A DNA stretch of 64,000 nt from Alphaproteobacteria bacterium. Its GTDB lineage: Bacteria; Pseudomonadota; Alphaproteobacteria; Acetobacterales; Acetobacteraceae. Each line of letters begins with the position of its first letter. Position 1 is the stretch's first letter. The notes beneath the pieces are model-generated. The model saw nothing but the letters and a program-made list of their open reading frames with translations. It made no database searches and was not told the DNA's origin. The stretch is from positions 110,282-174,281 of the forward strand of contig JAPLOI010000071.1 of the NCBI GenBank assembly GCA_026400815.1, written 5' to 3'. Position numbers and translations under genes: made by a program. Positions 1-7,683 of the stretch are shown in pieces.

Positions 1-1
1 C

Positions 2-997
2 TACAGCCGCCGCCGCGTCATCCTCGCCGGCCGCATCATCTTCACCATCAGCTACGCCGGCCTCGCCATCCTCCTCGCCCTCGGCCTCGCCGGCCCCTGG
101 ACCATCCTCGCCCTCATCTTCCTCGCCGGCTGCGGCGCTTCCCTCATCGACCCCGCCTGGCAGGCCTCGGTGGGGGACATTGTCGAACGCAACCAGATCC
201 CCGCCGCCGTCTCGCTCAACTCGCTCGGCTTCAACACCGTGCGCAGCATCGGCCCCGCCCTCGGTGGCGTCGTCGTCGCCGCCTTCGGCCCGCTCTTCGC
301 CCTCATCCTCGCCGTCGCCAGCTACACCTTCCCCATCGCCGTGCTCATGCGCGTCAACTGGACCACCCGCTCCCCCCCCGGCCCGCGCAAATCCATCCTC
401 GCCACCATCGTCGATGGCCTGCGCTTCACCGCCCGCACGCCCGCCATCATGGCCGCCACCGTCCAGGGCAGCTTCTACAGCGTCGCCGGCATATCCATCA
501 TTGCCCTGCTGCCGCTGATCGTGCGCGACGCCCTTGCCGGCACCGCCGTCTCCTTCGGCATCATGATGGCCTGCTTCGGCATCGGCGCCTGCGGGGGCGG
601 CCTGCTCAACGCCGCCCTGCGCCGCGCCCTGCGCCCGCACACCATGTTCTGCCTCGCCGGCACCGCCGTCGCGCTGTCCTGCCTCACCCTGGCCTTCACC
701 CACTCGCTCATCATCGCCGGCCTCGCCCTGGCCCTCGGCGGCTTCGGATGGGTCACCGGCTGGAACGTACTGAGCGTCGGCGTGCAGATGTCCAGCCCGC
801 GCTGGGTCGTCGGCCGAACCATCTCCATCTACTACGCCGCCACCTTCGGTGGCCTCACCCTCGGCAGCTGGCTCTGGGGCGCCATCGCCCAAGGCCACTC
901 CCTCACCCTCGCCATGGCCGCCTCCGGCCTCTGCATGGCCGCCGTCGCCATCAGCGCCCTCATCTTCCCCCTCCGCGAAGCCCCCCCGACGGAATAA
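2..997 (+). CDS. MFS transporter, C-terminal part (5' end outside window)
   Basis: The reading frame is open from the first bases of the window and ends with TAA at 995-997, leaving about 331 residues. The visible part holds roughly nine to ten hydrophobic helices. Near its start is a basic RRRV loop with the acidic partner missing upstream, then the stretch LAGCGASLIDPAWQASVGD, which is typical of EntS-like/MFS_3 exporters. It is an inner-membrane exporter of unknown substrate. A hairpin of the dispersed AT-rich repeat family starts about six bases after the stop. The start codon lies before position 1, so the N-terminal helices cannot be judged. The family is clear; the substrate is not. 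Confidence 0.8.
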   Translation, partial: YSRRRVILAGRIIFTISYAGLAILLALGLAGPWTILALIFLAGCGASLIDPAWQASVGDIVERNQIPAAVSLNSLGFNTVRSIGPALGGVVVAAFGPLFALILAVASYTFPIAVLMRVNWTTRSPPGPRKSILATIVDGLRFTARTPAIMAATVQGSFYSVAGISIIALLPLIVRDALAGTAVSFGIMMACFGIGACGGGLLNAALRRALRPHTMFCLAGTAVALSCLTLAFTHSLIIAGLALALGGFGWVTGWNVLSVGVQMSSPRWVVGRTISIYYAATFGGLTLGSWLWGAIAQGHSLTLAMAASGLCMAAVAISALIFPLREAPPTE

Positions 998-1000
998 GAA

Positions 1001-1044
1001 AGCAAGGCCTTCTTTTTCTGAAGAAAAAGAAGCAAAAAGACTTT
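1001..1044 (+). repeat. AT-rich hairpin repeat, copy 1
   Basis: The 11-bp arms CTTCTTTTTCT (1009-1019) and AGAAAAAGAAG (1022-1032) are perfect complements around a central GA. They are followed by CAAAAAGACTTT. The element begins within six bases of the MFS stop codon. Four relatives occur in this window at 7641, 35738, 62192 and 62273. It may act in transcript 3'-end formation, but the U-run is in the 5' arm rather than after the stem, so it is not a textbook intrinsic terminator. Confidence 0.85.
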
Positions 1045-1105
1045 CAACACACGCACCCCACCACCCGGATTAAACCGCAACGCGAAGCGGTTCCGCCATC
1101 CCCCT

Positions 1106-1250
1106 CCCATCACTTTTCTCCTCCCTTGCCTTGCTCCTCCGTGTCTCTGTGCCTCTGTGTCCCCTTTCTTTCTAAATCCATCCACACCCCCAGCCTCTTC
1201 CCACTTCCTTTGTGTCTTAGTGTCTTAGTGGCCACTTTCTTCCTTCCACC
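1106..1250 (-). repeat. CACAGAG / CACTAAGACAC dispersed repeat cluster
   Basis: Read on the minus strand, 1138-1165 contains GACACAGAGGCACAGAGACA. A second block at 1212-1242 reads CCACTAAGACACTAAGACAC. These simple AG/AC-rich units resemble widespread intergenic repeats whose translations appear in databases as spurious proteins, which is recollection rather than a search result. The 998-1308 interval contains only this material, the copy 1 hairpin and an AT-rich stretch before the next gene. Related units recur at 34.66 and 35.49 kb. Confidence 0.6.
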
Positions 1251-1308
1251 CAAGCCCCCCAAAAAACCCCTTGCATTCCAACCAACAGTTATATATATTC
1301 ACCAACCC

Positions 1309-1953
1309 ATGAGGTCCATCACCGACCACCTCACCCTCCTCGTCGATCTGCTCAAGCGCGCCATCGGGGTCCACCTGGACCGCCAGGCACGCCTGCGCCC
1401 GCACGTCCCCACCATGGGCCTCGGCATCGACTACACGCCGCCCCAGCCCCCGCCCGGCCCCGCGCCCCTCCCCCAGCAGGCCTATGAGCTTCTCTGGCAC
1501 CGCGCTCACCGCATCGCCCATCGCTTCCTCGCGCTGTTCGCCCGCTGGCAGTCCAACACCCTCCCCACATCCCGAATCCGCCCCAAAACCACCCGCAAAC
1601 CCACCACCCGAACCACCCTGCGCCTCCCGCGCGCCTTCGGCTGGGCCAACCACCGCCTGCCCGAAGCCGCCCCCGCCGCCGGGTATCTCGAAGACCTCGT
1701 CATCAATCGCGCGGCAGAACTGCGCCCGTTCCTCCAGGCCGCCCCCCAGGCCGCCCGCCTGCTGCGCCCGCTCTGCACCGCCCTCGGCATCCGGCCGCCC
1801 GAATACCTCGCGCTCCCGCCCCGCCCCCGCAAACCGCGCGCCCCCAAACCCCCGAAACCCCGCCGCCCCAGCCTGAACGATCCCGGCCTGCGCTGGCGCC
1901 CCTGGGAACGCCCGGCCATCCGCGCCTTCCACAAAAAATTCGGCCGCGACTAA
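1309..1953 (+). CDS. hypothetical basic, proline-rich protein
   Basis: This predicts a 214-residue protein that I do not recognise. The N-terminal 45 residues are amphipathic and leucine-rich (DHLTLLVDLLKRAIG), the centre is basic and proline-rich, and residues about 125-175 look like a compact helical unit with alternating leucines. The C-terminus is strongly basic with KPRAPKPPKPRRPS. No signal peptide or long membrane helix is evident, so a nucleic-acid-associated cytosolic role is possible but unproven. The start is the first ATG after an AT-rich patch (TATATATATT at about 1290); no good ribosome site is visible. The opposite strand is also open here, but its Gly/Ala/Arg-rich product looks like a shadow. 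Confidence 0.6.
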   Translation: MRSITDHLTLLVDLLKRAIGVHLDRQARLRPHVPTMGLGIDYTPPQPPPGPAPLPQQAYELLWHRAHRIAHRFLALFARWQSNTLPTSRIRPKTTRKPTTRTTLRLPRAFGWANHRLPEAAPAAGYLEDLVINRAAELRPFLQAAPQAARLLRPLCTALGIRPPEYLALPPRPRKPRAPKPPKPRRPSLNDPGLRWRPWERPAIRAFHKKFGRD

Positions 1954-2058
1954 CCCCACCTACCCGCACCCATTTCATTACGATATCAAAATATCTGCCC
2001 CCCCCTGGCCATCCCCGCCCACGCCGCTAAACTCCGCCCGCGAACCGGAGGAAACGGA

Positions 2059-3036
2059 ATGCAACGCATCGTCTTCGTGCCAAACGGCCAGGTGGATACA
2101 AAAATCGCCACCGACATGGCCCCCCCGGGCTTCGAGCTGGTGGAAGCCGCCGCCTTCTCGCCCGAGTTCAACGCCGCCATGCCCGGCTGCCACTACCTCG
2201 TCGGCCTCGGCGACCCGCGCATGAACGATGCCTTCTACGCCAGCGCCCCGAACCTCAAGCTCGTCCAGCTCCTCTCCGCGGGCTACGACCGCTGCGACGT
2301 CCCGGCCGCCCACAAGGCCCGCGTGCCCATCGCCAACAACGGCGGCGCCAACTCGGTCGCGGTGGCCGAGCATGCCATCATGCTGATGCTCGCCACCGCC
2401 CGCTCGCTCGTCTGGCAGCACACCTCCGTCGCCTCCGGCATCTGGCGCGGCAACGATTGGCAGAACCACCACGTCTTCGAGCTGTCGGAGAAAACGCTGG
2501 GCATCGTCGGCCTCGGCACCATCGGCAAGAAGGTCACCCGCATCGCCAAGGCCTTCGGCATGCCGGTGCAATACTACGACATCGCCCGCCTCACCGAGGA
2601 CCAGGAAGACAGCCTCGGCGTCCGCTTCCGCCTGTTCGACGAGATCCTGAAAACCTCCGATTTCGTCAGCCTCCACGTCCCCCTGCTCGCCACCACCCGC
2701 CACATGATCGGCGAACGCGAGCTGGGCCTGATGAAGTCCACCGCCTACCTCATCAACACCTGCCGCGGCCCCGTGGTGGACGAAACCGCCCTCACCACCG
2801 CGCTGCAGAACAACACCATCGCCGGCGCCGGGCTGGACGTCTTCGACCAGGAGCCCCCGCCCGCCGACAACCCGCTCTTCAAGCTGGACAACGTGGTGCT
2901 CACCCCCCACCTCGCCGGCCCCACCTACGAAAACCGCGCCAAGCGCTTCCGCAACGCCTTCGACAACGTCCAGCGCGTCGCCCGCGGCCAATCCCCGTTC
3001 TGGGTCATCCCGGAGCTCAAGGATATCGTGGGATGA
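2059..3036 (+). CDS. D-2-hydroxyacid dehydrogenase (NAD-dependent)
   Basis: The 325-residue product is the usual length for this family, which interconverts 2-hydroxyacids and 2-oxoacids with NAD(H) in the cytosol. The Rossmann loop GLGTIG lies at 151-156. The catalytic trio follows in order: Arg236 in NTCRGP, Glu265 in DVFDQEP and His284 in LTPHLAG. GGAGG sits eight bases before the ATG, which fixes the start. The stop overlaps the next ATG as ATGA, so it is translationally coupled to the two subunits of a ThDP decarboxylase. I infer that the enzymes act in sequence on one hydroxyacid or oxoacid; the exact substrate is not readable from sequence. Confidence 0.88.
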   Translation: MQRIVFVPNGQVDTKIATDMAPPGFELVEAAAFSPEFNAAMPGCHYLVGLGDPRMNDAFYASAPNLKLVQLLSAGYDRCDVPAAHKARVPIANNGGANSVAVAEHAIMLMLATARSLVWQHTSVASGIWRGNDWQNHHVFELSEKTLGIVGLGTIGKKVTRIAKAFGMPVQYYDIARLTEDQEDSLGVRFRLFDEILKTSDFVSLHVPLLATTRHMIGERELGLMKSTAYLINTCRGPVVDETALTTALQNNTIAGAGLDVFDQEPPPADNPLFKLDNVVLTPHLAGPTYENRAKRFRNAFDNVQRVARGQSPFWVIPELKDIVG

Positions 3037-3551
3037 CCGAAGCAACCTGGCACGGCATCATCCACGCCACGCTCAAGGCACACGACGTCAAGCTCGTCAC
3101 CTACGTGCCAGACAACGTCCTGCGCCCGCTGATCGAACGCATCCACGCCGATGATTTCTTCACCGCCTTCACCTGCACGCGGGAGGAGGAAGCCGTCGGC
3201 ATCGTCTCCGGCGCCTGGATGGGCGGCATGCGCGGCGTGGTGCTGATGCAAACCAGCGGCTTCGCCACCCTGCCCAACGTGCTCGCCTCGCTGCCCGTGC
3301 CGTTCCAGATCCCGGTCCTGCTGATCGTCAGCGAACGCGGCACGCTGGGCGAATTCAACATCGGCCAGGCCATGGTCGCCCGCACCATGCGCCCGGTGCT
3401 CGACAGCATCGCCATGGAGCACCACACGCTCTCAAGGCTGGACGAGGTGGAATTCATCGTCGACCGCTCGATCCGTCAGGCCGTTGCCACCCAGCAGCCC
3501 GCCTGCCTGATCCTCTCCCCGCTGCTCACCGGCGGAAAGGTGTTCAAGTGA
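3033..3551 (+). CDS. ThDP-dependent decarboxylase, N-terminal (PYR) subunit, sulfopyruvate/phosphonopyruvate decarboxylase type
   Basis: This 172-residue polypeptide matches only the pyrimidine-binding half of a ThDP enzyme. The acidic stretch REEEAVGIVSGAW around 50-62 supplies the glutamate that activates the cofactor. SERGTLGEFNIGQ around 100-112 is characteristic of the alpha chains of split 3-sulfopyruvate or phosphonopyruvate decarboxylases (ComD-like). The pyrophosphate-binding half is encoded by the next gene. It overlaps its upstream neighbour by four bases (ATGA) and its downstream neighbour by four (GTGA), so subunit stoichiometry is probably coupled. Decarboxylation of a 2-oxoacid to an aldehyde is the expected reaction; the choice among sulfo-, phosphono- or other substrates is open. 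Confidence 0.8.
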   Translation: MTEATWHGIIHATLKAHDVKLVTYVPDNVLRPLIERIHADDFFTAFTCTREEEAVGIVSGAWMGGMRGVVLMQTSGFATLPNVLASLPVPFQIPVLLIVSERGTLGEFNIGQAMVARTMRPVLDSIAMEHHTLSRLDEVEFIVDRSIRQAVATQQPACLILSPLLTGGKVFK

Positions 3552-4153
3552 ACAATCAACCCGCCACCCGCGACACCGCCAAAGCGGTCGCCCGCTTCGA
3601 CATCACCCAGCGCCTCGTCGCCAAGCTGCACCACGAGGAAGCCGTCATCGGCGGCATCGGCCACACCAATTTCGACCTCTGGGCCGCCGGCCGCCGCCCG
3701 CAGAATTTCTACATGCTCGGCAGCATGGGCCTCGCCATCCCCATCGCCCTCGGCGTCGCCATCGCGCAACCCCAGCGCAAAGTCATTGCCCTCGAAGGCG
3801 ACGGCTCCCTGCTCATGATGCTCGGCTGCCTCGCCACCGTCGGCGCCCGCCAGCCGAAGAACCTGATCATGGTGATCATGGACAACGGCGCCTACGAGAT
3901 CACCGGCGGCCAAACCACTGCGAGCGCCCAGGGCACCGACCTCGCCGCGGTTGCCCGCGCCACCGGCATCGCCAATGCAAACTGGGCCGCCGACGAAGCC
4001 CATTTCGAAACCCTGATTGACAAAGCCCTGGCCACTCCCGGCCCCCACCTGATCGCCGCCCGCCTGACCAGCGCCAAACCCGCCGGCCAAACCGAACGCG
4101 ACCCCGCCCAAATCCGCGACCGCTTCATGCGCGGCCTGGGCACGAAACGCTAG
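3548..4153 (+). CDS. ThDP-dependent decarboxylase, C-terminal (PP) subunit, sulfopyruvate decarboxylase beta type
   Basis: This is the partner of the preceding gene: 201 residues forming the pyrophosphate- and magnesium-binding half. The ThDP motif begins with GDG at 84-86 and closes with DNGAYE at 112-117. SMGLAIPIALGVAI precedes it, as in ComE-like chains. The start is a GTG inside the overlap GTGA with the previous stop. Together the two chains make a heteromeric cytosolic 2-oxoacid decarboxylase. The upstream dehydrogenase could produce its substrate from a hydroxyacid. A palindromic region follows the stop and probably ends the transcript. Confidence 0.82.
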   Translation: MNNQPATRDTAKAVARFDITQRLVAKLHHEEAVIGGIGHTNFDLWAAGRRPQNFYMLGSMGLAIPIALGVAIAQPQRKVIALEGDGSLLMMLGCLATVGARQPKNLIMVIMDNGAYEITGGQTTASAQGTDLAAVARATGIANANWAADEAHFETLIDKALATPGPHLIAARLTSAKPAGQTERDPAQIRDRFMRGLGTKR

Positions 4154-4154
4154 A

Positions 4155-4197
4155 GCGTGATCGTCGAAGGCGGAATCGCCGGAGACGTGAATCACGC
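4155..4197. repeat. palindromic intergenic element after the decarboxylase operon
   Basis: GCGTGAT at 4155-4161 pairs with ATCACGC at 4191-4197. The interval holds a smaller nested hairpin GGCG-GAAT-CGCC (4169-4180). The arrangement resembles the GCGTGATC-type extragenic palindromes that are common after stop codons in alphaproteobacteria. It starts two bases after the TAG. Confidence 0.5.
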
Positions 4198-4215
4198 GAT
4201 CGAACAAAGAGCTAG

Positions 4216-4250
4216 TGCATGATACGCGCTCTACCCGCGCGGATCATGCA
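4216..4250. terminator. 14-bp inverted repeat between convergent genes
   Basis: TGCATGATACGCGC (4216-4229) pairs with GCGCGGATCATGCA (4237-4250) with one mismatch and a seven-base loop. It directly abuts the stop codon (TTA on plus, 4251-4253) of the leftward carbonic anhydrase-like gene and lies between convergent operons. A bidirectional stop or mRNA-end stabiliser is likely. No T-tract follows, so Rho-independent function is not certain. Confidence 0.55.
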
Positions 4251-4775
4251 TTAGGGAGCGTCCTTCAGGTACCGCTCGGCCAGCTCCACATAATGGCTGG
4301 CCGTGCGGCCGAACCTGGCCTGGTCCTCGGCCGAAAGCACCCGCCACAGCTTGGCCGGCGACCCGGACCAGATCTCGCCGGCCCCGATCCGCTTGCCCGG
4401 CGTCAGCAACCCACCGGCCGCCAGCATGCCGCCTTCCTCGATCACCGCACCATCCAGCACGGTGGCCCCCATGCCGACAAACGCGCGGTCCTTCAGGGTG
4501 CAGGCATGGATGATGCACGCATGCCCAACCGTCACGTCCTCGCCGATGATCGTCGGCAGCGTGCCGGCGTTCACGTGCACGATGGTGCCGTCCTGGATGT
4601 TGGATCGCGCGCCCACGCGGATGAAGTTGGTATCCCCGCGCAGCACGCAGTGGAACCAGATGCCCGCCTTGGGCCCGATCGTCACCTGCCCGATCAGGGC
4701 CGCAGTGGGGGCAATGAACGCGTCGGGCGCCACCTGCGGGGTGGCGCCCTCGAACGGAAACAACGGCCCAGCCAT
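4251..4775 (-). CDS. gamma-carbonic anhydrase-like hexapeptide-repeat protein
   Basis: The 174-residue product has the repeating small-hydrophobic pattern of a left-handed beta helix. The zinc-ligand histidines of gamma-carbonic anhydrases are recognisable in HVNAG and in GHACIIHAC. Family members (YrdA, PaaY, CaiE) bind zinc and form trimers; some hydrate CO2, others have no known activity. The ATG overlaps the argC stop by one base (TGATG-type junction), so it is co-translated with argC. Nothing in the neighbourhood specifies its substrate. Confidence 0.85.
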   Translation of the reverse strand: MAGPLFPFEGATPQVAPDAFIAPTAALIGQVTIGPKAGIWFHCVLRGDTNFIRVGARSNIQDGTIVHVNAGTLPTIIGEDVTVGHACIIHACTLKDRAFVGMGATVLDGAVIEEGGMLAAGGLLTPGKRIGAGEIWSGSPAKLWRVLSAEDQARFGRTASHYVELAERYLKDAP

Positions 4776-5734
4776 CAGGCCGTTGCCATCTCGCGCAGCG
4801 CGTTGCCGGGGTGCGGCAGGCCGAGCATCAGCGCGATGTTCTGCACCGCGGCGCCGGAGGCACCCTTGCCGAGATTGTCGAGCCTTGCCACCAGCAGCGC
4901 CTGGCCGTGCTTGTCGTTGGCATAGACACGCAGTTCCAGCATGTCGGTGTCGTTCAGATCCTCCGCCGTCAACCGGTCACCCGGCTGCGTCGGCATCACC
5001 TTCACCAATCCGCTGCCACGGAAATGCGCCTCCAGGATCGCCTGCAGATCCGCACCCCGCGGCTTGCCGTCCAGCGCATCCAGGTGCAGCGGCACGCTCA
5101 CCAGCATGCCCTGGCGGAAATGCCCCACCGAGGGAATGAAGATCGGCCGGCGCGTCAGCCCGGAATAGAGCTGCGTCTCCGGCACATGCTTGTGCTCGAA
5201 GCCCATGCCATACAGCTCGAAGCTCGGCCCGCCCGAGGTTTCATGCGCCTCGATCATCGACTTGCCGCCGCCGGAATAGCCGCTGACGGCGTTGATGGTC
5301 ACCGGGTAATCAGCGGGCATGACGCCCGCGTCGACAAGAGGCCGGATCAGCGCGATAGCGCCGGTGGGATAGCAGCCGGGGTTGGCCACCTTGCGCGCGG
5401 CAGCGACCTTGGCCGCCTGCTCGGCTTCCATCTCCGGGAAGCCATAGGCCCAGTCCGGGTTCACCCGGTGCGCGGTGGAGGCATCCAGCAGCTTCGGCGC
5501 GCGGTCGCCCAGCGCATCGGCCAGCGCGGTGCTCTCTTTCGCCGCGTCGTCCGGCAGGCACAGCACCACCAGGTCCACGTCGCGCATCATCTCCTGGCGC
5601 GCGGCGGGGTCCTTTCGTCGGTCGCCGGTCAGGCTCTTCAGCTGCACGGCAGGGAACGCCTCCAGGCGCTGGCGAATGCCCAGCCCCGTGGTTCCTGCCT
5701 CGCCGTCGATGAAGACCGTGGCCGTCTGTGCCAT
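4775..5734 (-). CDS. argC: N-acetyl-gamma-glutamyl-phosphate reductase (ArgC, short type 2 form)
   Basis: This catalyses the NADPH-dependent reduction of N-acetylglutamyl phosphate to the semialdehyde in arginine biosynthesis. The 319-residue product starts MAQTATVFIDGEAGTTG, the dinucleotide-binding segment of type 2 ArgC, and carries the catalytic cysteine in ANPGCYPTG. The ATG at 5734 was preferred over an upstream in-frame start at 5854 because GGAAGGAG lies eight bases before it and because homologues begin here. The rest of arginine biosynthesis is not in the window. Confidence 0.92.
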   Translation of the reverse strand: MAQTATVFIDGEAGTTGLGIRQRLEAFPAVQLKSLTGDRRKDPAARQEMMRDVDLVVLCLPDDAAKESTALADALGDRAPKLLDASTAHRVNPDWAYGFPEMEAEQAAKVAAARKVANPGCYPTGAIALIRPLVDAGVMPADYPVTINAVSGYSGGGKSMIEAHETSGGPSFELYGMGFEHKHVPETQLYSGLTRRPIFIPSVGHFRQGMLVSVPLHLDALDGKPRGADLQAILEAHFRGSGLVKVMPTQPGDRLTAEDLNDTDMLELRVYANDKHGQALLVARLDNLGKGASGAAVQNIALMLGLPHPGNALREMATA

Positions 5735-5884
5735 GCGAAATTCTCCTTCCTGCTTCATGCATTGCCGCACTGGGCGGCGAAGGCAAGTGAAACAACGCAA
5801 CGGGGGTGCCTGCCTTCCATGCAGAAATGCGCGGGCACGCGCGCCCTCCCGCACAAGGGGGTTCGCGCCTGCACAATATCAGGC

Positions 5885-6838
5885 ATGCTAGGCACACCGG
5901 CGGCAACAGGACTTGAAGGCGTGGCATCGGACGGCGTTACGGCGAAGGCAGCCCCCAAGGGGGCGCTGGGACTTTTCGACCGCGGGTTGCTGCTGGGCAT
6001 CCTGTTCATCTGCCTCTCCGGCATCGTGTTCCCGGTGATGAACGGCTTCGCCAAGATGCTGGGCGCGGAATACTCCACGCTGCAGGTCAGTTGGGCACGC
6101 GCCTTCGGGCATTTCGTGTTCATCCTGGCCGCCTTCCTGCCGCGCCAGGGGCTGGCGGTGCTGCGTACCAAGCGGCCGATGATCCAGTTCGGCCGGGCGT
6201 TGATGCTCTACATCTCCAACCTCTGCTTCTTCTTCGCCATCGTGTTCATCCCGATCGCCGATGCCGCGGCGATCAGCATGACAGCACCGCTGGTGGTGGC
6301 GCTGCTGGCCTGGCCGATGTTGGGGGAGCGGACCAACGCGGCGCGGCTGGTGGCGCTGGCCATCGGCTTCTCCGGCGTGCTGCTCGTGATCCGCCCGGGG
6401 ACCGACCTGTTCCACTGGGCATCGCTGTTCGTGGTGGCAAGTTCGGTCTGCTACGGCATGTACCAGCTCCTCACGCGCAAGGTGGCCGGCATCGATTCAC
6501 CGGAGACCTCGGCCATCTATGCGCCGATCATCGGGGCGATCGGGATGCTGCTGGTGATGCCCTTCGTGTGGCGCACGCCGGCAACGCTGCTGGACCTGGG
6601 CATGTTCATGGGCCTCGGCGTGCTCGGTGCCGCCGGGCATTATTTCGTGGCCCGCGCCCTGACCTATGCGCCGGCCAACCTGGTCTCGCCGTTCCAGTAT
6701 TTCCAGCTCTTTGCCTCGGTGATCGTCGGCTACCTGTTCTTCGCCGCCCTGCCGGACGCGGCGACCTGGATCGGGGCCGGGATCATCATGGTCTCCGGGC
6801 TGTATATCGGGTGGACCCAGACGCGGGTCGCGAAATAG
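5885..6838 (+). CDS. EamA/DMT-family transporter
   Basis: The product has 317 residues with about ten transmembrane helices in two homologous halves, as in RhaT/YdcZ-like drug/metabolite exporters. The first helix contains LLLGILFICLSGIVFPVMN and the second half repeats the pattern after about residue 165. It probably exports a small metabolite across the inner membrane. The start at 5885 leaves room for divergent promoters between it and argC; a good ribosome site is not visible and an upstream ATG at 5819 in the same frame cannot be excluded. Ten bases separate it from the next SDR gene, which suggests co-transcription. Confidence 0.82.
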   Translation: MLGTPAATGLEGVASDGVTAKAAPKGALGLFDRGLLLGILFICLSGIVFPVMNGFAKMLGAEYSTLQVSWARAFGHFVFILAAFLPRQGLAVLRTKRPMIQFGRALMLYISNLCFFFAIVFIPIADAAAISMTAPLVVALLAWPMLGERTNAARLVALAIGFSGVLLVIRPGTDLFHWASLFVVASSVCYGMYQLLTRKVAGIDSPETSAIYAPIIGAIGMLLVMPFVWRTPATLLDLGMFMGLGVLGAAGHYFVARALTYAPANLVSPFQYFQLFASVIVGYLFFAALPDAATWIGAGIIMVSGLYIGWTQTRVAK

Positions 6839-6848
6839 GGGGCGTGCC

Positions 6849-7598
6849 ATGGGCGCACTGACGGGGAAGATCGCGCTGGTCACCGGTGCGGGCAAGAATA
6901 TCGGGCGCGCCATCGCCCTCACCCTGGCGCGCGACGGCGCCACCGTGGCGGTGAACGGGCGCAGCGATGCCGGGGCGGTGGACGAGGTGGTGGCCACGAT
7001 CCGCGCCGCCGGCGGCAGCGCGGTGGCGGTGATGGGCGATGTATCGGACCACGAGCAGGCCCGCGGCGTGGTGGGTGCGGCGGTGCAGGCGCTGGGCGGT
7101 CTCGACATCCTGGTGAGCAATGCCGGGCTGCGGCGGCAGACGCCGTACCTGGAGATCTCGCTGGCCGAGTGGCGGGAGATCATGTCGGTGGCGCTCGATG
7201 GCGCATTCTTCCTGTCGCAGGCCGCCATCCCGCATTTGCTGCGGCGTGGCGGGGGGGCGATCGTGGCGATGTCCGGCATGTCCAACCATGTCGGCACGCC
7301 GAACCGGGCGCATGTTTCGGCCAGCAAGGCAGGGCTGGAGGGGCTGATGCGCTCGTTGGCGGTGGAATTCGGCGGGCAGAACATCCGGGCGAACTGCATC
7401 GCCCCAGGGGCGATCGACACGGTGCGCGGAGCCTCGGCCGGGCCGCTGCCGGGCACGCTCACCCTGGAAGGCACGCCGCTAGGCCGCCGCGGCACGGTGG
7501 ATGAGATCGCCGGCACGGTGCGGCTGCTGGTGGGGCCGGAAGGCGCCTACATCACCGGCCAGACCATCCACGTGAACGGCGGCGTCTATCTGACCTAG
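6849..7598 (+). CDS. short-chain dehydrogenase/reductase-like protein lacking the catalytic tyrosine
   Basis: The 249-residue product has the classical SDR layout: cofactor loop TGAGKNIGRAI near the N-terminus, SNAG in place of NNAG, and the C-terminal glycine-rich segment. Where the YxxxK motif is expected, the sequence is AHVSASKAG: the lysine is present but the position four residues earlier is Val. The usual acid/base Tyr is therefore missing, so oxidoreductase activity may be altered or lost, or another residue such as the adjacent His may substitute. The ATG follows GGGGGCG. It is convergent with the aldolase gene and may share a transcript with the upstream EamA gene. Confidence 0.8.
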   Translation: MGALTGKIALVTGAGKNIGRAIALTLARDGATVAVNGRSDAGAVDEVVATIRAAGGSAVAVMGDVSDHEQARGVVGAAVQALGGLDILVSNAGLRRQTPYLEISLAEWREIMSVALDGAFFLSQAAIPHLLRRGGGAIVAMSGMSNHVGTPNRAHVSASKAGLEGLMRSLAVEFGGQNIRANCIAPGAIDTVRGASAGPLPGTLTLEGTPLGRRGTVDEIAGTVRLLVGPEGAYITGQTIHVNGGVYLT

Positions 7599-7640
7599 GC
7601 AGGCCGATCCGTTTGCGCCCATGGCGGAGCGCAAACGGAT

Positions 7641-7683
7641 GAAGTCTTTTTTGCTTCTTTTTTCTTCAGAAAAAAGAAGATGC
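7641..7683 (-). repeat. AT-rich hairpin repeat, copy 2
   Basis: In the orientation of the leftward aldolase gene this is GTAAGCAT, then the arms CTTCTTTTTTCT and AGAAAAAAGAAG (7654-7665 and 7668-7679) around GA, then CAAAAAAGACTTC. The aldolase TAA immediately precedes it. The stem is one T-A pair longer than copy 1, keeping perfect complementarity. Confidence 0.85.

Noticed and set aside
1225..1959. Long open frame on the minus strand opposite the basic hypothetical gene
   Set aside because: Composition is Gly/Ala/Arg dominated, no ribosome site, and the plus-strand product has a more natural amino acid mix; treated as a shadow.
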